DNA from: CAZQIC01 sp964593555
Lineage (GTDB): Bacteria > Bacteroidota > Bacteroidia > JAFLBG01
Assembly (NCBI GenBank): GCA_964593555.1
Contig: CAZQIC010000065.1
Span: forward strand, 1-24,801
DNA: 24,801 nucleotides
Reading direction: 5' to 3'
In this document: one piece after another, positions 1-6,318 of the stretch
How positions within the stretch are numbered: the stretch's first letter is position 1
Layout: each line of letters starts with the position of its first letter
The notes under the pieces: generated by a model
What the model was told of the DNA's origin: nothing
The model's database searches: none
The model's input: the letters and a program-made list of their open reading frames with translations, nothing else
Translations under genes and position numbers: made by a program

Positions 1-31
1 CTAAAAAAAAATACGGTTACATTTGTTAAAA

Positions 32-358
32 TCAATTAATAGAACCTCCCTTGATTGAAGCTATATAATGAAAATCAAGTTCGTAAAGATTAGATTTCAC
101 GTCGCGCCATATAATTCCAAGATCGTGCTTGGGGTTATAACTATATTCGGCAGACAATCTTATACAACTGGTTAGAAACAACTGGAATCGCAAATCCAGA
201 CCAAGATGTGGAACATTGGCCATATCACGGCGGATATTATCTGTAGAAAAACTCATTCCAGTTGAGACACAAAAACGAGTGCTGTCAGATGACATAAAAC
301 CTATAGAATAGCTTTTAAAAACAAAAAGTACGAGGATTAGGGTAGATGTTCTTTGCAT
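32..358 (-). CDS. Short exported protein, possibly a truncated outer-membrane beta-barrel
   Basis: I do not recognise a specific family. From the ATG at 358 the product is 108 residues and begins with a signal-like segment (MQRTSTLILVLFVF, then a polar region). The frame can extend 17 codons upstream to 409, but that would bury the hydrophobic segment, so I prefer 358. The rest has alternating aromatic and polar residues (for example YELDFHYI near the end), as in beta-strands of small outer membrane barrels. Those proteins are usually about 180-200 residues, so this may be a truncated or frameshifted copy. An imperfect -7 box (TAAATTTC, 364-371 on the minus strand) lies just before the ATG. 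The gene is divergent from the thiamine operon and has no evident link to it. The barrel assignment is inference. Confidence 0.45.
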   Translation of the reverse strand: MQRTSTLILVLFVFKSYSIGFMSSDSTRFCVSTGMSFSTDNIRRDMANVPHLGLDLRFQLFLTSCIRLSAEYSYNPKHDLGIIWRDVKSNLYELDFHYIASIKGGSIN

Positions 359-421
359 GGGATGAAATTTACCACTTATTACGCGTGGTTTCAAGGTTTT
401 GTTCGGCAACTTAAGGAGCGG

Positions 422-453
422 TTGGTTTAATGCTTAAATGGTTGATAATTTAA
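422..453 (+). promoter_or_regulatory. Weak candidate promoter of the thiamine operon
   Basis: A TTG at 422-424 is followed after 21 nt by TAATTTAA at 446-453, a poor match to the Bacteroidetes -7 consensus TAnnTTTG. It lies about 40 nt upstream of the riboswitch, where a promoter is expected. The match is weak and other AT-rich sites nearby would serve as well. Confidence 0.2.
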
Positions 454-488
454 TGCCTGCAACAACAATATTTTTTTTAGATTTACTC

Positions 489-571
489 AACTTTAGGGGT
501 GTCCGTATAAGGGACTGAGATTATACCCTTTGAACCTGAAACAGTTTATACTGTCGTAGGAAAAAGTAAAG
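489..571 (+). promoter_or_regulatory. TPP riboswitch (thi box) aptamer
   Basis: This untranslated leader carries the conserved TPP-aptamer blocks in order: GGGGTG (496-501), CTGAGA (515-520), a TACCC strand (524-528), TGAACCTGA (531-539) and CGTAGG plus A-rich sequence (555-565). P1 can form between CTTTA (491-495) and TAAAG (567-571), P3 between GTCC (501-504) and GGAC (512-515), and P2 between GGGT (497-500) and ACCC (525-528). It binds thiamine pyrophosphate and should repress the thiS-C-D-E-G-H-F genes that follow when TPP is plentiful. The match to the family is clear. The exact helix ends are my own reading. Confidence 0.96.
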
Positions 572-580
572 AACTCATTG

Positions 581-611
581 CCTTATACCCTCCCCTGTTA
601 GCTTTAACAGG
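581..611 (+). promoter_or_regulatory. Putative riboswitch expression platform: hairpin abutting the thiS start
   Basis: A perfect 7-bp hairpin, CCTGTTA (594-600) with TAACAGG (605-611), ends on the base directly before the thiS ATG at 612. No T-tract follows, so it is not an intrinsic terminator. Just upstream, CCTTATAC (581-588) is an exact 8-nt complement of GTATAAGG (505-512) in the P3 arm of the aptamer, and CCCC (592-595) can pair with GGGG (496-499). Forming those pairs would exclude both the aptamer and the base of the start hairpin. I infer control of translation start: TPP-bound means hairpin formed and thiS off, TPP-free means hairpin weakened. The complementarity is directly visible; the mechanism is inference. 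Confidence 0.55.
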
Positions 612-815
612 ATGAACATTAAAATAAATAACACAGATTTTTCATTTGAAGATAGATCAAGTCTTTTATTGCTTGTTGAAAAACAGCAATTAAAGAATTT
701 CAAAGGAATTGCAATTGCTGTAAACAACAAAGTTATTCCTAAAACCAATTGGGACAATTATGAATTAAAGGATAATGATAGTGTAACAATAATTAGAGCG
801 ACGCAAGGAGGTTAA
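612..815 (+). CDS. thiS: ThiS sulfur carrier protein
   Basis: ThiS is a small ubiquitin-fold protein. Its C-terminal glycine is adenylated by ThiF and converted to a thiocarboxylate that supplies the thiazole sulfur to ThiG. At 67 residues it has the family's normal length, and it ends in the diagnostic Gly-Gly (RATQGG). The N-terminal MNIKIN strand and the DNDSVTIIRATQGG end match the beta-grasp fold. It is the first gene behind the TPP riboswitch, with its ATG directly after a hairpin. The thiazole partners thiG, thiH and thiF lie downstream in the same operon. Confidence 0.95.
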   Translation: MNIKINNTDFSFEDRSSLLLLVEKQQLKNFKGIAIAVNNKVIPKTNWDNYELKDNDSVTIIRATQGG

Positions 816-888
816 AGTTGGAAGCGCGAAGTTGGAAGATGGAAGTAAAAAACAGTTATCGGTTATCGGTTGTTAGTTATCTGTGAGC
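813..888 (+). repeat. Dispersed intergenic repeat tract after thiS
   Basis: Starting at the thiS stop codon, this tract has tandem GTTGGAAG-like units (about 824-846: GTTGGAAGCGCGAA, GTTGGAAGATGGAA) followed by GTTATCGG/GTTATCGG/TTGTTAG units (about 856-880). Such degenerate short tandem units recur between genes in many Bacteroidota genomes, in my knowledge of the phylum. No ORF, terminator or promoter is evident. It fills part of the 184-nt thiS-thiC gap. Confidence 0.6.
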
Positions 889-960
889 AATGAATAACAA
901 AAAGTAAGTAAATAATTAAAAAATGGAATTCATAAACATTAAGTAATCGCATAAATATTA

Positions 961-993
961 ATTCGTAAGATTCGTAACTATTCGTAATTCGTA
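961..993 (+). repeat. TTCGTAA direct repeats upstream of thiC
   Basis: Four copies of a TTCGTA(A) unit begin at about 962, 971, 981 and 988, ending 6 nt before the thiC ATG. A further copy (ATTCGTAA) lies just before thiD. The stretch 889-960 is AT-rich with nothing else I can identify. Whether the units affect translation of thiC is unknown. Confidence 0.6.
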
Positions 994-999
994 TATAAC

Positions 1000-2862
1000 A
1001 TGAAAAAAGAACAAATACCAACAGAGAAAACAATCAGCAGAGAACCATTCTCAGGTTCAAAAAAAATTTACGTGAAAGGTAAGCTGCACAATATAGAAGT
1101 TGCTATGCGCGAGATCAGCGTTAGCGATACTATAATAAGAAATGGCAAAACAACTCAAACCATAAAAAATGTGCCGGTAACGGTATACGATACAAGCGGG
1201 CCATATACAGACCCAAACATAGATATTGACGTCAGAAAAGGAATTCCCAAATTAAGACATCAATGGATAAATGAACGCGGCGACGTTGAACAACTCGAAA
1301 GTATTTCTTCTGCATACGGAAAAGCAAGATTAGCAAAAACAGAATTAAATAGTTTGCGTTTCGAATATTTAAAAAATCCTTTGCGCGCAAAAATAGGTGC
1401 GAATGTTACTCAACTCCATTATGCAAAAAAGGGAATCATTACTCCCGAAATGGAATACATTGCCATTCGTGAAAATCAGCGCCTGGAAGAAATGACTGCG
1501 CTTGGTGTCCAACACCCGGGAAATAGCTTTGGTGCAAACACTCCTGCCCACTCTATTACTCCTGAATTTGTTAGAGATGAAATTGCAGCAGGCAGGGCAA
1601 TTATTCCTTCTAACATTAATCATCCCGAAAGTGAACCGATGATCATTGGTCGTAATTTTTTAGTGAAGATCAACGCCAACATTGGTAACTCAGCAGTAAC
1701 ATCCAGCATTGAAGAGGAAGTTGAAAAAGCGGTATGGGCATGCCGTTGGGGCGCAGATACCATAATGGATCTTTCTACAGGAAAAAACATTCATGAAACA
1801 CGCGAGTGGATCATTCGCAATTCTCCTGTTCCAATCGGAACGGTTCCTATTTACCAGGCTTTGGAAAAAGTAAATGGTAAAGCGGAAGACCTGACCTGGG
1901 AATTATTCAGAGATACACTTATTGAACAGGCCGAACAAGGAGTGGATTATTTTACCATTCACGCCGGAGTTTTATTAAGATATATTCCGCTCACTGCAAA
2001 AAGAGTTACAGGAATTGTTTCTCGCGGCGGTTCTATTATGGCAAAATGGTGCCTGGCACATCATAAAGAAAATTTCCTATACACACATTTCGAAGAAATA
2101 TGTGATATTATGAAGGCGTATGATGTTGCTTTCTCATTGGGAGATGGTTTACGTCCCGGATCAATCGCAGATGCTAATGATGCAGCACAATTCGGTGAAC
2201 TGGAAACATTAGGCGAGCTTACAAAAATTGCCTGGAAACATGATATACAAGTGATGATAGAAGGTCCGGGGCATGTGCCCATGCAGCTGATCAAAATTAA
2301 CATGGACAAACAACTAAAGGAATGTCATGAGGCACCTTTTTATACGCTTGGTCCACTTACTACTGATATAGCTCCAGGGTATGATCACATTACATCTGGT
2401 ATTGGCGCTGCTATGATCGGTTGGTTTGGTACAGCAATGTTATGTTATGTAACACCTAAAGAGCATTTAGGATTACCAAACAAAAAGGATGTAAAAGATG
2501 GTGTGATCACATACAAGATCGCTGCACATGCCGCAGATCTTGCGAAGGGCCACCCGGGATCTCAATACAGAGATAATGCATTAAGCAAAGCACGTTTTGA
2601 GTTCCGCTGGGAAGACCAATTCAATTTATCTCTTGACCCTGATACAGCAAGAGAATATCACGATGAAACATTGCCTGCTGATGGCGCTAAAGTAGCGCAC
2701 TTCTGTTCTATGTGCGGCCCGCATTTCTGTTCTATGAAAATAACACAAGATGTGCGCGATTATGCAGCAAAAGAAAATATTGAAGAAACATCAGTACTTG
2801 AACAAGGATTAAAAGAGAAGGCAGAAGAATTTAAAAAAGCCGGAGCTGAAATTTATTATTAA
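1000..2862 (+). CDS. thiC: Phosphomethylpyrimidine synthase ThiC
   Basis: ThiC converts 5-aminoimidazole ribotide (AIR), with S-adenosylmethionine, into 4-amino-5-hydroxymethyl-2-methylpyrimidine phosphate (HMP-P), the pyrimidine precursor of thiamine. The 620-residue length fits the family. The unusual C-terminal iron-sulfur motif CxxCxxxxC is present as CSMCGPHFC with Cys at 569, 572 and 577. Other hallmark stretches are MIIGRNFLVKINANIGNSAV, GADTIMDLSTG, SRGGSIMAKWC and EGPGHVP. The ATG at 1000 gives the usual N-terminal domain. The gene follows thiS after a repeat-filled gap and is covered by the upstream TPP riboswitch. Confidence 0.98.
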   Translation: MKKEQIPTEKTISREPFSGSKKIYVKGKLHNIEVAMREISVSDTIIRNGKTTQTIKNVPVTVYDTSGPYTDPNIDIDVRKGIPKLRHQWINERGDVEQLESISSAYGKARLAKTELNSLRFEYLKNPLRAKIGANVTQLHYAKKGIITPEMEYIAIRENQRLEEMTALGVQHPGNSFGANTPAHSITPEFVRDEIAAGRAIIPSNINHPESEPMIIGRNFLVKINANIGNSAVTSSIEEEVEKAVWACRWGADTIMDLSTGKNIHETREWIIRNSPVPIGTVPIYQALEKVNGKAEDLTWELFRDTLIEQAEQGVDYFTIHAGVLLRYIPLTAKRVTGIVSRGGSIMAKWCLAHHKENFLYTHFEEICDIMKAYDVAFSLGDGLRPGSIADANDAAQFGELETLGELTKIAWKHDIQVMIEGPGHVPMQLIKINMDKQLKECHEAPFYTLGPLTTDIAPGYDHITSGIGAAMIGWFGTAMLCYVTPKEHLGLPNKKDVKDGVITYKIAAHAADLAKGHPGSQYRDNALSKARFEFRWEDQFNLSLDPDTAREYHDETLPADGAKVAHFCSMCGPHFCSMKITQDVRDYAAKENIEETSVLEQGLKEKAEEFKKAGAEIYY

Positions 2863-2872
2863 CAACATTAAC

Positions 2873-2896
2873 TGTCAGTTCGAGCTTGTCGAGAAC
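2873..2896 (+). repeat. Palindromic TGTCAGTTCGAGC...GTCGAGAAC repeat, copy 1
   Basis: A 24-nt imperfect palindrome (GTTCGAGC / TCGAGAAC arms) lies between thiC and thiD. A near-identical 25-nt copy sits between thiG and thiH at 5165-5189. The two differ mainly in the 3-5 central bases. The form resembles REP-type intergenic palindromes. An ATTCGTAA unit follows directly at about 2901. Confidence 0.7.
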
Positions 2897-2912
2897 CGTA
2901 ATTCGTAAACTT

Positions 2913-3662
2913 ATGTCAACTAAACGTCCATATGCATTAACTATCGCCGGATTCGATCCATCCGGAGGTGCGGGTATATTGGCCGATATAAAAACTTTTG
3001 AAGCAAATAAAGTAAATGGATTAGCTGTTGCAACATCCATTACGTATCAAACAGAAGATACTTTTGAAAAAGTGGATTGGTTAAGCATCGAGCAAATCAT
3101 TCAGCAAACAACAATCTTATTAAAAAAATACAAAGTTGAGTACTGCAAAATCGGATTGATAGAAAACATTGATGTTCTGTTAACTGTTATTAAAGAATTA
3201 ACAAAAATCAACCCAATCATCAATATTATTTGGGATCCAATTTTAGTCTCGAGTTCGGGATTTGTTATTCATAAAAAAATAGAAAAAGAAAAACTAAACG
3301 AAGTACTAAAATCCATTTTTTTAATAACGCCCAACTGGAACGAAGCAGAAACGCTTAGTGGACAAGAAGCAATGAAAGGCTGCGAAGTCATTTCCCAACA
3401 CTGTTCTGTATATCTTAAAGGAGGACACAATAAATCAGACGAAGGAAAAGATTATCTATTTCACAGCGGAAAAACCTATCCTTTTCGTAAAAAGCGGGAA
3501 GCTCCTTATTCAAAACACGGCTCGGGTTGCGTTTTATCAGCAGCATTAACAAGTAACCTTGCAAGAAATTTTCCAATGATAAAAGCTTGTTTACGGTCAA
3601 AGGAATATACAACCCACTTTTTAAACAGCAATAAAATCTTATTAGGATATCATAAAATATGA
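2913..3662 (+). CDS. thiD: Hydroxymethylpyrimidine / phosphomethylpyrimidine kinase ThiD
   Basis: ThiD phosphorylates HMP-P to HMP-PP (and usually HMP to HMP-P) for coupling by ThiE. The 249-residue protein opens with the ribokinase-fold signature TIAGFDPSGGAGILADIKTF (residues 10-29) and ends with the anion-hole/catalytic loop KHGSGC (Cys206). The family consensus there is GTGC, so Ser204 replaces Thr, a conservative change. The length is slightly below the usual 260-275. An upstream in-frame TTG at 2886 is rejected because it falls in a dispersed repeat and adds no conserved residues. The last codons overlap the thiE start by ATGA, suggesting translational coupling. Confidence 0.93.
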   Translation: MSTKRPYALTIAGFDPSGGAGILADIKTFEANKVNGLAVATSITYQTEDTFEKVDWLSIEQIIQQTTILLKKYKVEYCKIGLIENIDVLLTVIKELTKINPIINIIWDPILVSSSGFVIHKKIEKEKLNEVLKSIFLITPNWNEAETLSGQEAMKGCEVISQHCSVYLKGGHNKSDEGKDYLFHSGKTYPFRKKREAPYSKHGSGCVLSAALTSNLARNFPMIKACLRSKEYTTHFLNSNKILLGYHKI

Positions 3663-4303
3663 TTGGCAGGTTACACTATATTACTCAGGATATTGAGAAT
3701 ACTTCTCACGCACAGCTTGTAAAAGAAGCTTGTGATGCGGGCGTTCACTGGATACAGTTAAGAGTAAAAGATAAAACATACAGCGAATGGTTAAACATTG
3801 CTCATGAAGCAAAAAAAATCTGCGATGCCAATAACGCCATTCTCATCATAAACGATAACGTACAAATTGCACAAGAGATCAACGCACACGGAGTTCATCT
3901 TGGAAAAAAAGACACGTCAGTAAAACAAGCGAGGGAAATTCTTGGTGACGATTTTATCATTGGTGCAACAGCAAATACGTTTGATGATATAAAGGATTTT
4001 GCTAAAGAAAAGGTGGATTATATTGGATTAGGTCCATTCCGGTTTACATCAACAAAAAAAAACCTGAGCCCTATATTAGGGCTAGAGGGATATAAACAAA
4101 TAACAAAACAATGCTTGCTGCATAACATTACTGTTCCTCTTATTGCTATCGGTGGAATTACAGCAAACGATATTTCATTGATAATGGAAACAGGAATGTA
4201 CGGAATAGCTGTTTCATCTTATATAACCAATTCCAAAAATAAAATTGAAACTATTCAAGAAGTAAACACAAGCTTGAATAAAACATATTATACGAATGCA
4301 TAA
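3659..4303 (+). CDS. thiE: Thiamine phosphate synthase ThiE
   Basis: ThiE condenses HMP-PP with the thiazole phosphate (or its carboxylated form) to thiamine phosphate and pyrophosphate. The 214-residue TIM barrel retains the family's substrate-binding residues: QLRVKD (33-38), IINDN (63-67), GVHLGKKD (78-85), GLGPFRFTSTK (123-133) and AIGGIT (163-168). The NDR motif reads NDN here. The gene overlaps thiD by 4 bp and a short-repeat tract begins at its stop codon. This is the canonical paralogue; the gene at 7419-8012 is a divergent TenI-like relative. Confidence 0.95.
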   Translation: MIGRLHYITQDIENTSHAQLVKEACDAGVHWIQLRVKDKTYSEWLNIAHEAKKICDANNAILIINDNVQIAQEINAHGVHLGKKDTSVKQAREILGDDFIIGATANTFDDIKDFAKEKVDYIGLGPFRFTSTKKNLSPILGLEGYKQITKQCLLHNITVPLIAIGGITANDISLIMETGMYGIAVSSYITNSKNKIETIQEVNTSLNKTYYTNA

Positions 4304-4366
4304 TCTGTGTTTATCTACATAATCCGTGGTGAATTATTACCACAGATGGCACAGATTTTCACCGAT
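4301..4366 (+). repeat. Dispersed CTGTG/CACAG repeat tract between thiE and thiG
   Basis: This tract begins at the thiE stop codon with TAATCTGTGTTTATC and contains ATCCGTGGT (4322-4330) paired with ACCACAGAT (4339-4347), a 9-bp arm with one G-U pair, then GGCACAGATTTTCACCGAT. Sequences of this look recur in intergenic regions of many Bacteroidota, in my knowledge. It could form a hairpin between the cistrons. It leaves 13 nt before the thiG ATG. Confidence 0.6.
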
Positions 4367-4379
4367 AAAAAAATAAGAA

Positions 4380-5153
4380 ATGGAACAACTTATAATCGCA
4401 GGCAAAACATTTAACTCCCGCCTATTCACCGGAACTGGAAAATTCAGTTCGAGCGAATTAATGAGAGAAAGTTTATTGGCATCAGGAAGCGAATTAGTAA
4501 CAGTTGCACTAAAAAGAATTGATATTAATAATTCTTCCGAAGACGATATAATAACTCATTTAGATCACCCTCAATTTAATTTGTTGCCAAACACTTCCGG
4601 TGCACGTACATCAAAAGAAGCTGTATTTGCAGCCCAGCTAGCTAGAGAAGCATTAGAAACAAATTGGCTGAAGCTGGAAATACATCCCGATCCTAAATAT
4701 TTATTGCCCGACCCAATTGAAACATTAAAAGCAGCTGAAGAATTAGCAAAACTTGGATTTATTGTGCTGCCCTATATACATGCCGATCCGGTACTTTGTA
4801 AAAAGCTTGAAGGGTGTGGAGCCGCGGCAGTAATGCCATTAGGTTCGCCAATAGGAAGTAACAAAGGATTAAAGACACGTGAATTTTTAGAAATCATAAT
4901 AGAACAAAGTAATGTACCTGTAATTATTGATGCGGGAATTGGAGCACCATCGCACGCTGCCGAAGCAATGGAAATTGGCGCTGATGCAGTTTTAATAAAT
5001 ACCGCCATCGCAGTTTCTGCAGATCCAATATTAATGGCGCAAGCCTTTAAAATGGCTGTTGAAGCAGGAAGAATGGCTTACGAAGCGAAGCTTGGAAAGA
5101 TTAGAAACATTGCAGAAGCAAGCAGCCCGTTAACGGCATTTTTGGAAAGTTAA
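4380..5153 (+). CDS. thiG: Thiazole synthase ThiG
   Basis: ThiG is a TIM-barrel enzyme that builds the thiazole phosphate from 1-deoxy-D-xylulose 5-phosphate, dehydroglycine and ThiS thiocarboxylate. The 257-residue protein has the expected motifs: FTGTGKF (16-22), LLPNTSGA (68-75), the Schiff-base lysine in NWLKLE (Lys98), VMPLGSPIGSNKG, DAGIGAPSHAAEAMEIGADAV and NTAIA. The ATG at 4380 gives the standard N-terminus. The gene works with thiH (dehydroglycine supply), thiS and thiF in this operon. Confidence 0.97.
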   Translation: MEQLIIAGKTFNSRLFTGTGKFSSSELMRESLLASGSELVTVALKRIDINNSSEDDIITHLDHPQFNLLPNTSGARTSKEAVFAAQLAREALETNWLKLEIHPDPKYLLPDPIETLKAAEELAKLGFIVLPYIHADPVLCKKLEGCGAAAVMPLGSPIGSNKGLKTREFLEIIIEQSNVPVIIDAGIGAPSHAAEAMEIGADAVLINTAIAVSADPILMAQAFKMAVEAGRMAYEAKLGKIRNIAEASSPLTAFLES

Positions 5154-5164
5154 TTTATTTCAAA

Positions 5165-5189
5165 TGTCAGTTCGAGCAAAGTCGAGAAC
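5165..5189 (+). repeat. Palindromic TGTCAGTTCGAGC...GTCGAGAAC repeat, copy 2
   Basis: This is the second copy of the palindrome at 2873-2896, in the 51-nt thiG-thiH gap. Both copies are in the same orientation relative to the operon. The centre reads AAA rather than TT, as expected for a family that conserves its arms. Confidence 0.7.
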
Positions 5190-5204
5190 ATTTAATATTT
5201 AATA

Positions 5205-6317
5205 ATGAGTTTTAAAAACATATTTGATAATTACAGTTTCGAAGAAACAAAAAAAAGCATCTACAGCAAAACTGCTGAAGATGTTAGAAATGCTTTGAAC
5301 AAAAACAAGCGATCATTAGAAGATTTTAAAGCCCTCATTTCACCTGCTGCCCTCCCCTACCTCGAGCAAATGGCTTTGCTAAGCAAAAGCAGTACACAAA
5401 ACCGTTTTGGCAAAACAATACAAATGTATATTCCCATGTACTTGTCAAATGAATGTCAGAACATTTGTACGTACTGTGGTTTTAGTATGCACAATAAAAT
5501 AAAAAGAACTACGCTTACGGATACACAAATAACACAGGAAGCGAAAATTATTAAAGCATTGGGGTATGATCATATTTTACTTGTAACCGGCGAATCGGCA
5601 CAGGTAGAAACAAAATATTTTATCAATGCGGTGAAATTATTGAGAAATTATTTTTCACAGATAAGTATTGAGGTACAACCTTTAGATCAAAATGATTACC
5701 AGCAATTGCAGGAGAGCGGAGTAAATACCGTTTTAGTTTACCAGGAAACGTATAACAAAACAAACTACAAGCAATATCATACGAAAGGAAAAAAATCAAA
5801 TTTTAATTACCGCCTCGAAACGCCTGATAGAATTGGCAAAGCGGGAATTCATAAAATTGGCCTTGGAGTTATACTTGGATTAGAAGACTGGAGAACAGAT
5901 AGTTTTTTTACTGCATTGCATTTAAATTATTTAGAAAAAAATTACTGGCAAACAAAATATTCCATTTCTTTTCCAAGACTGAGACCAGCAGAGGATATCA
6001 TCAGCCCTAATGTTACATTAAGTGATAAAGAATTTGTGCAGCTTATTTGCGCGTACAGGATCTTTAATGAAGAATTGGAATTGTCGCTATCCACAAGAGA
6101 AAGCGAAAAATTAAGGAACAACATTATCCAATTGGGCATTACATCCATTAGTGCAGGATCAAAAACAAATCCTGGCGGATACAGCGTTGAGCAGGATTCA
6201 TTGGAGCAATTCGAAATAGATGATAGCCGTTCTCCTCAGGAGATCGCGCAAATGATAAAGAGTCTAGGTTATGAGCCTGTTTGGAAAGACTGGGACAAAG
6301 TTTATAGTTTTGTTTAG
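5205..6317 (+). CDS. thiH: 2-iminoacetate synthase ThiH (radical SAM)
   Basis: ThiH is a radical-SAM enzyme that cleaves tyrosine to p-cresol and dehydroglycine (2-iminoacetate), which ThiG uses. The 370-residue protein carries the CxxxCxxC cluster motif at Cys84, Cys88 and Cys91 (CQNICTYCGF). Other family hallmarks are LLVTGES, EVQPL, VYQETYN, GLGVILGLEDWRTD and the ISAGSKTNPGGY region near the C-terminus. Choosing ThiH over the oxygen-dependent glycine oxidase ThiO suggests thiazole synthesis that tolerates low oxygen. The stop is one base before the thiF ATG, so the two are probably coupled. Confidence 0.97.
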   Translation: MSFKNIFDNYSFEETKKSIYSKTAEDVRNALNKNKRSLEDFKALISPAALPYLEQMALLSKSSTQNRFGKTIQMYIPMYLSNECQNICTYCGFSMHNKIKRTTLTDTQITQEAKIIKALGYDHILLVTGESAQVETKYFINAVKLLRNYFSQISIEVQPLDQNDYQQLQESGVNTVLVYQETYNKTNYKQYHTKGKKSNFNYRLETPDRIGKAGIHKIGLGVILGLEDWRTDSFFTALHLNYLEKNYWQTKYSISFPRLRPAEDIISPNVTLSDKEFVQLICAYRIFNEELELSLSTRESEKLRNNIIQLGITSISAGSKTNPGGYSVEQDSLEQFEIDDSRSPQEIAQMIKSLGYEPVWKDWDKVYSFV

Positions 6318-6318
6318 C

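Noticed and set aside
575..757. 60-residue open frame opposite thiS
   Set aside because: It is a shadow of thiS, has no recognisable protein features, and crosses the riboswitch hairpin.
923..946. Seven-codon ORF (MEFINIK) upstream of thiC
   Set aside because: It lies in an AT-rich, repeat-containing gap, has no ribosome-binding signal and no sequence bias; chance is enough to explain it.
813..993. CRISPR array or tandem-repeat gene
   Set aside because: The units are short, degenerate and without regular spacers; they fit dispersed intergenic repeats instead.
2886..2912. TTG start extending thiD by nine codons
   Set aside because: The added codons fall in the TCGAGAAC repeat and ATTCGTAA unit and carry nothing conserved; the ATG at 2913 precedes the ribokinase motif at the normal distance.
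6271..6318. Longer start for thiF overlapping the end of thiH
   Set aside because: The ATG at 6319 gives the standard E1-like N-terminus (LTQEEKLRYNRQI) and lies one base after thiH.
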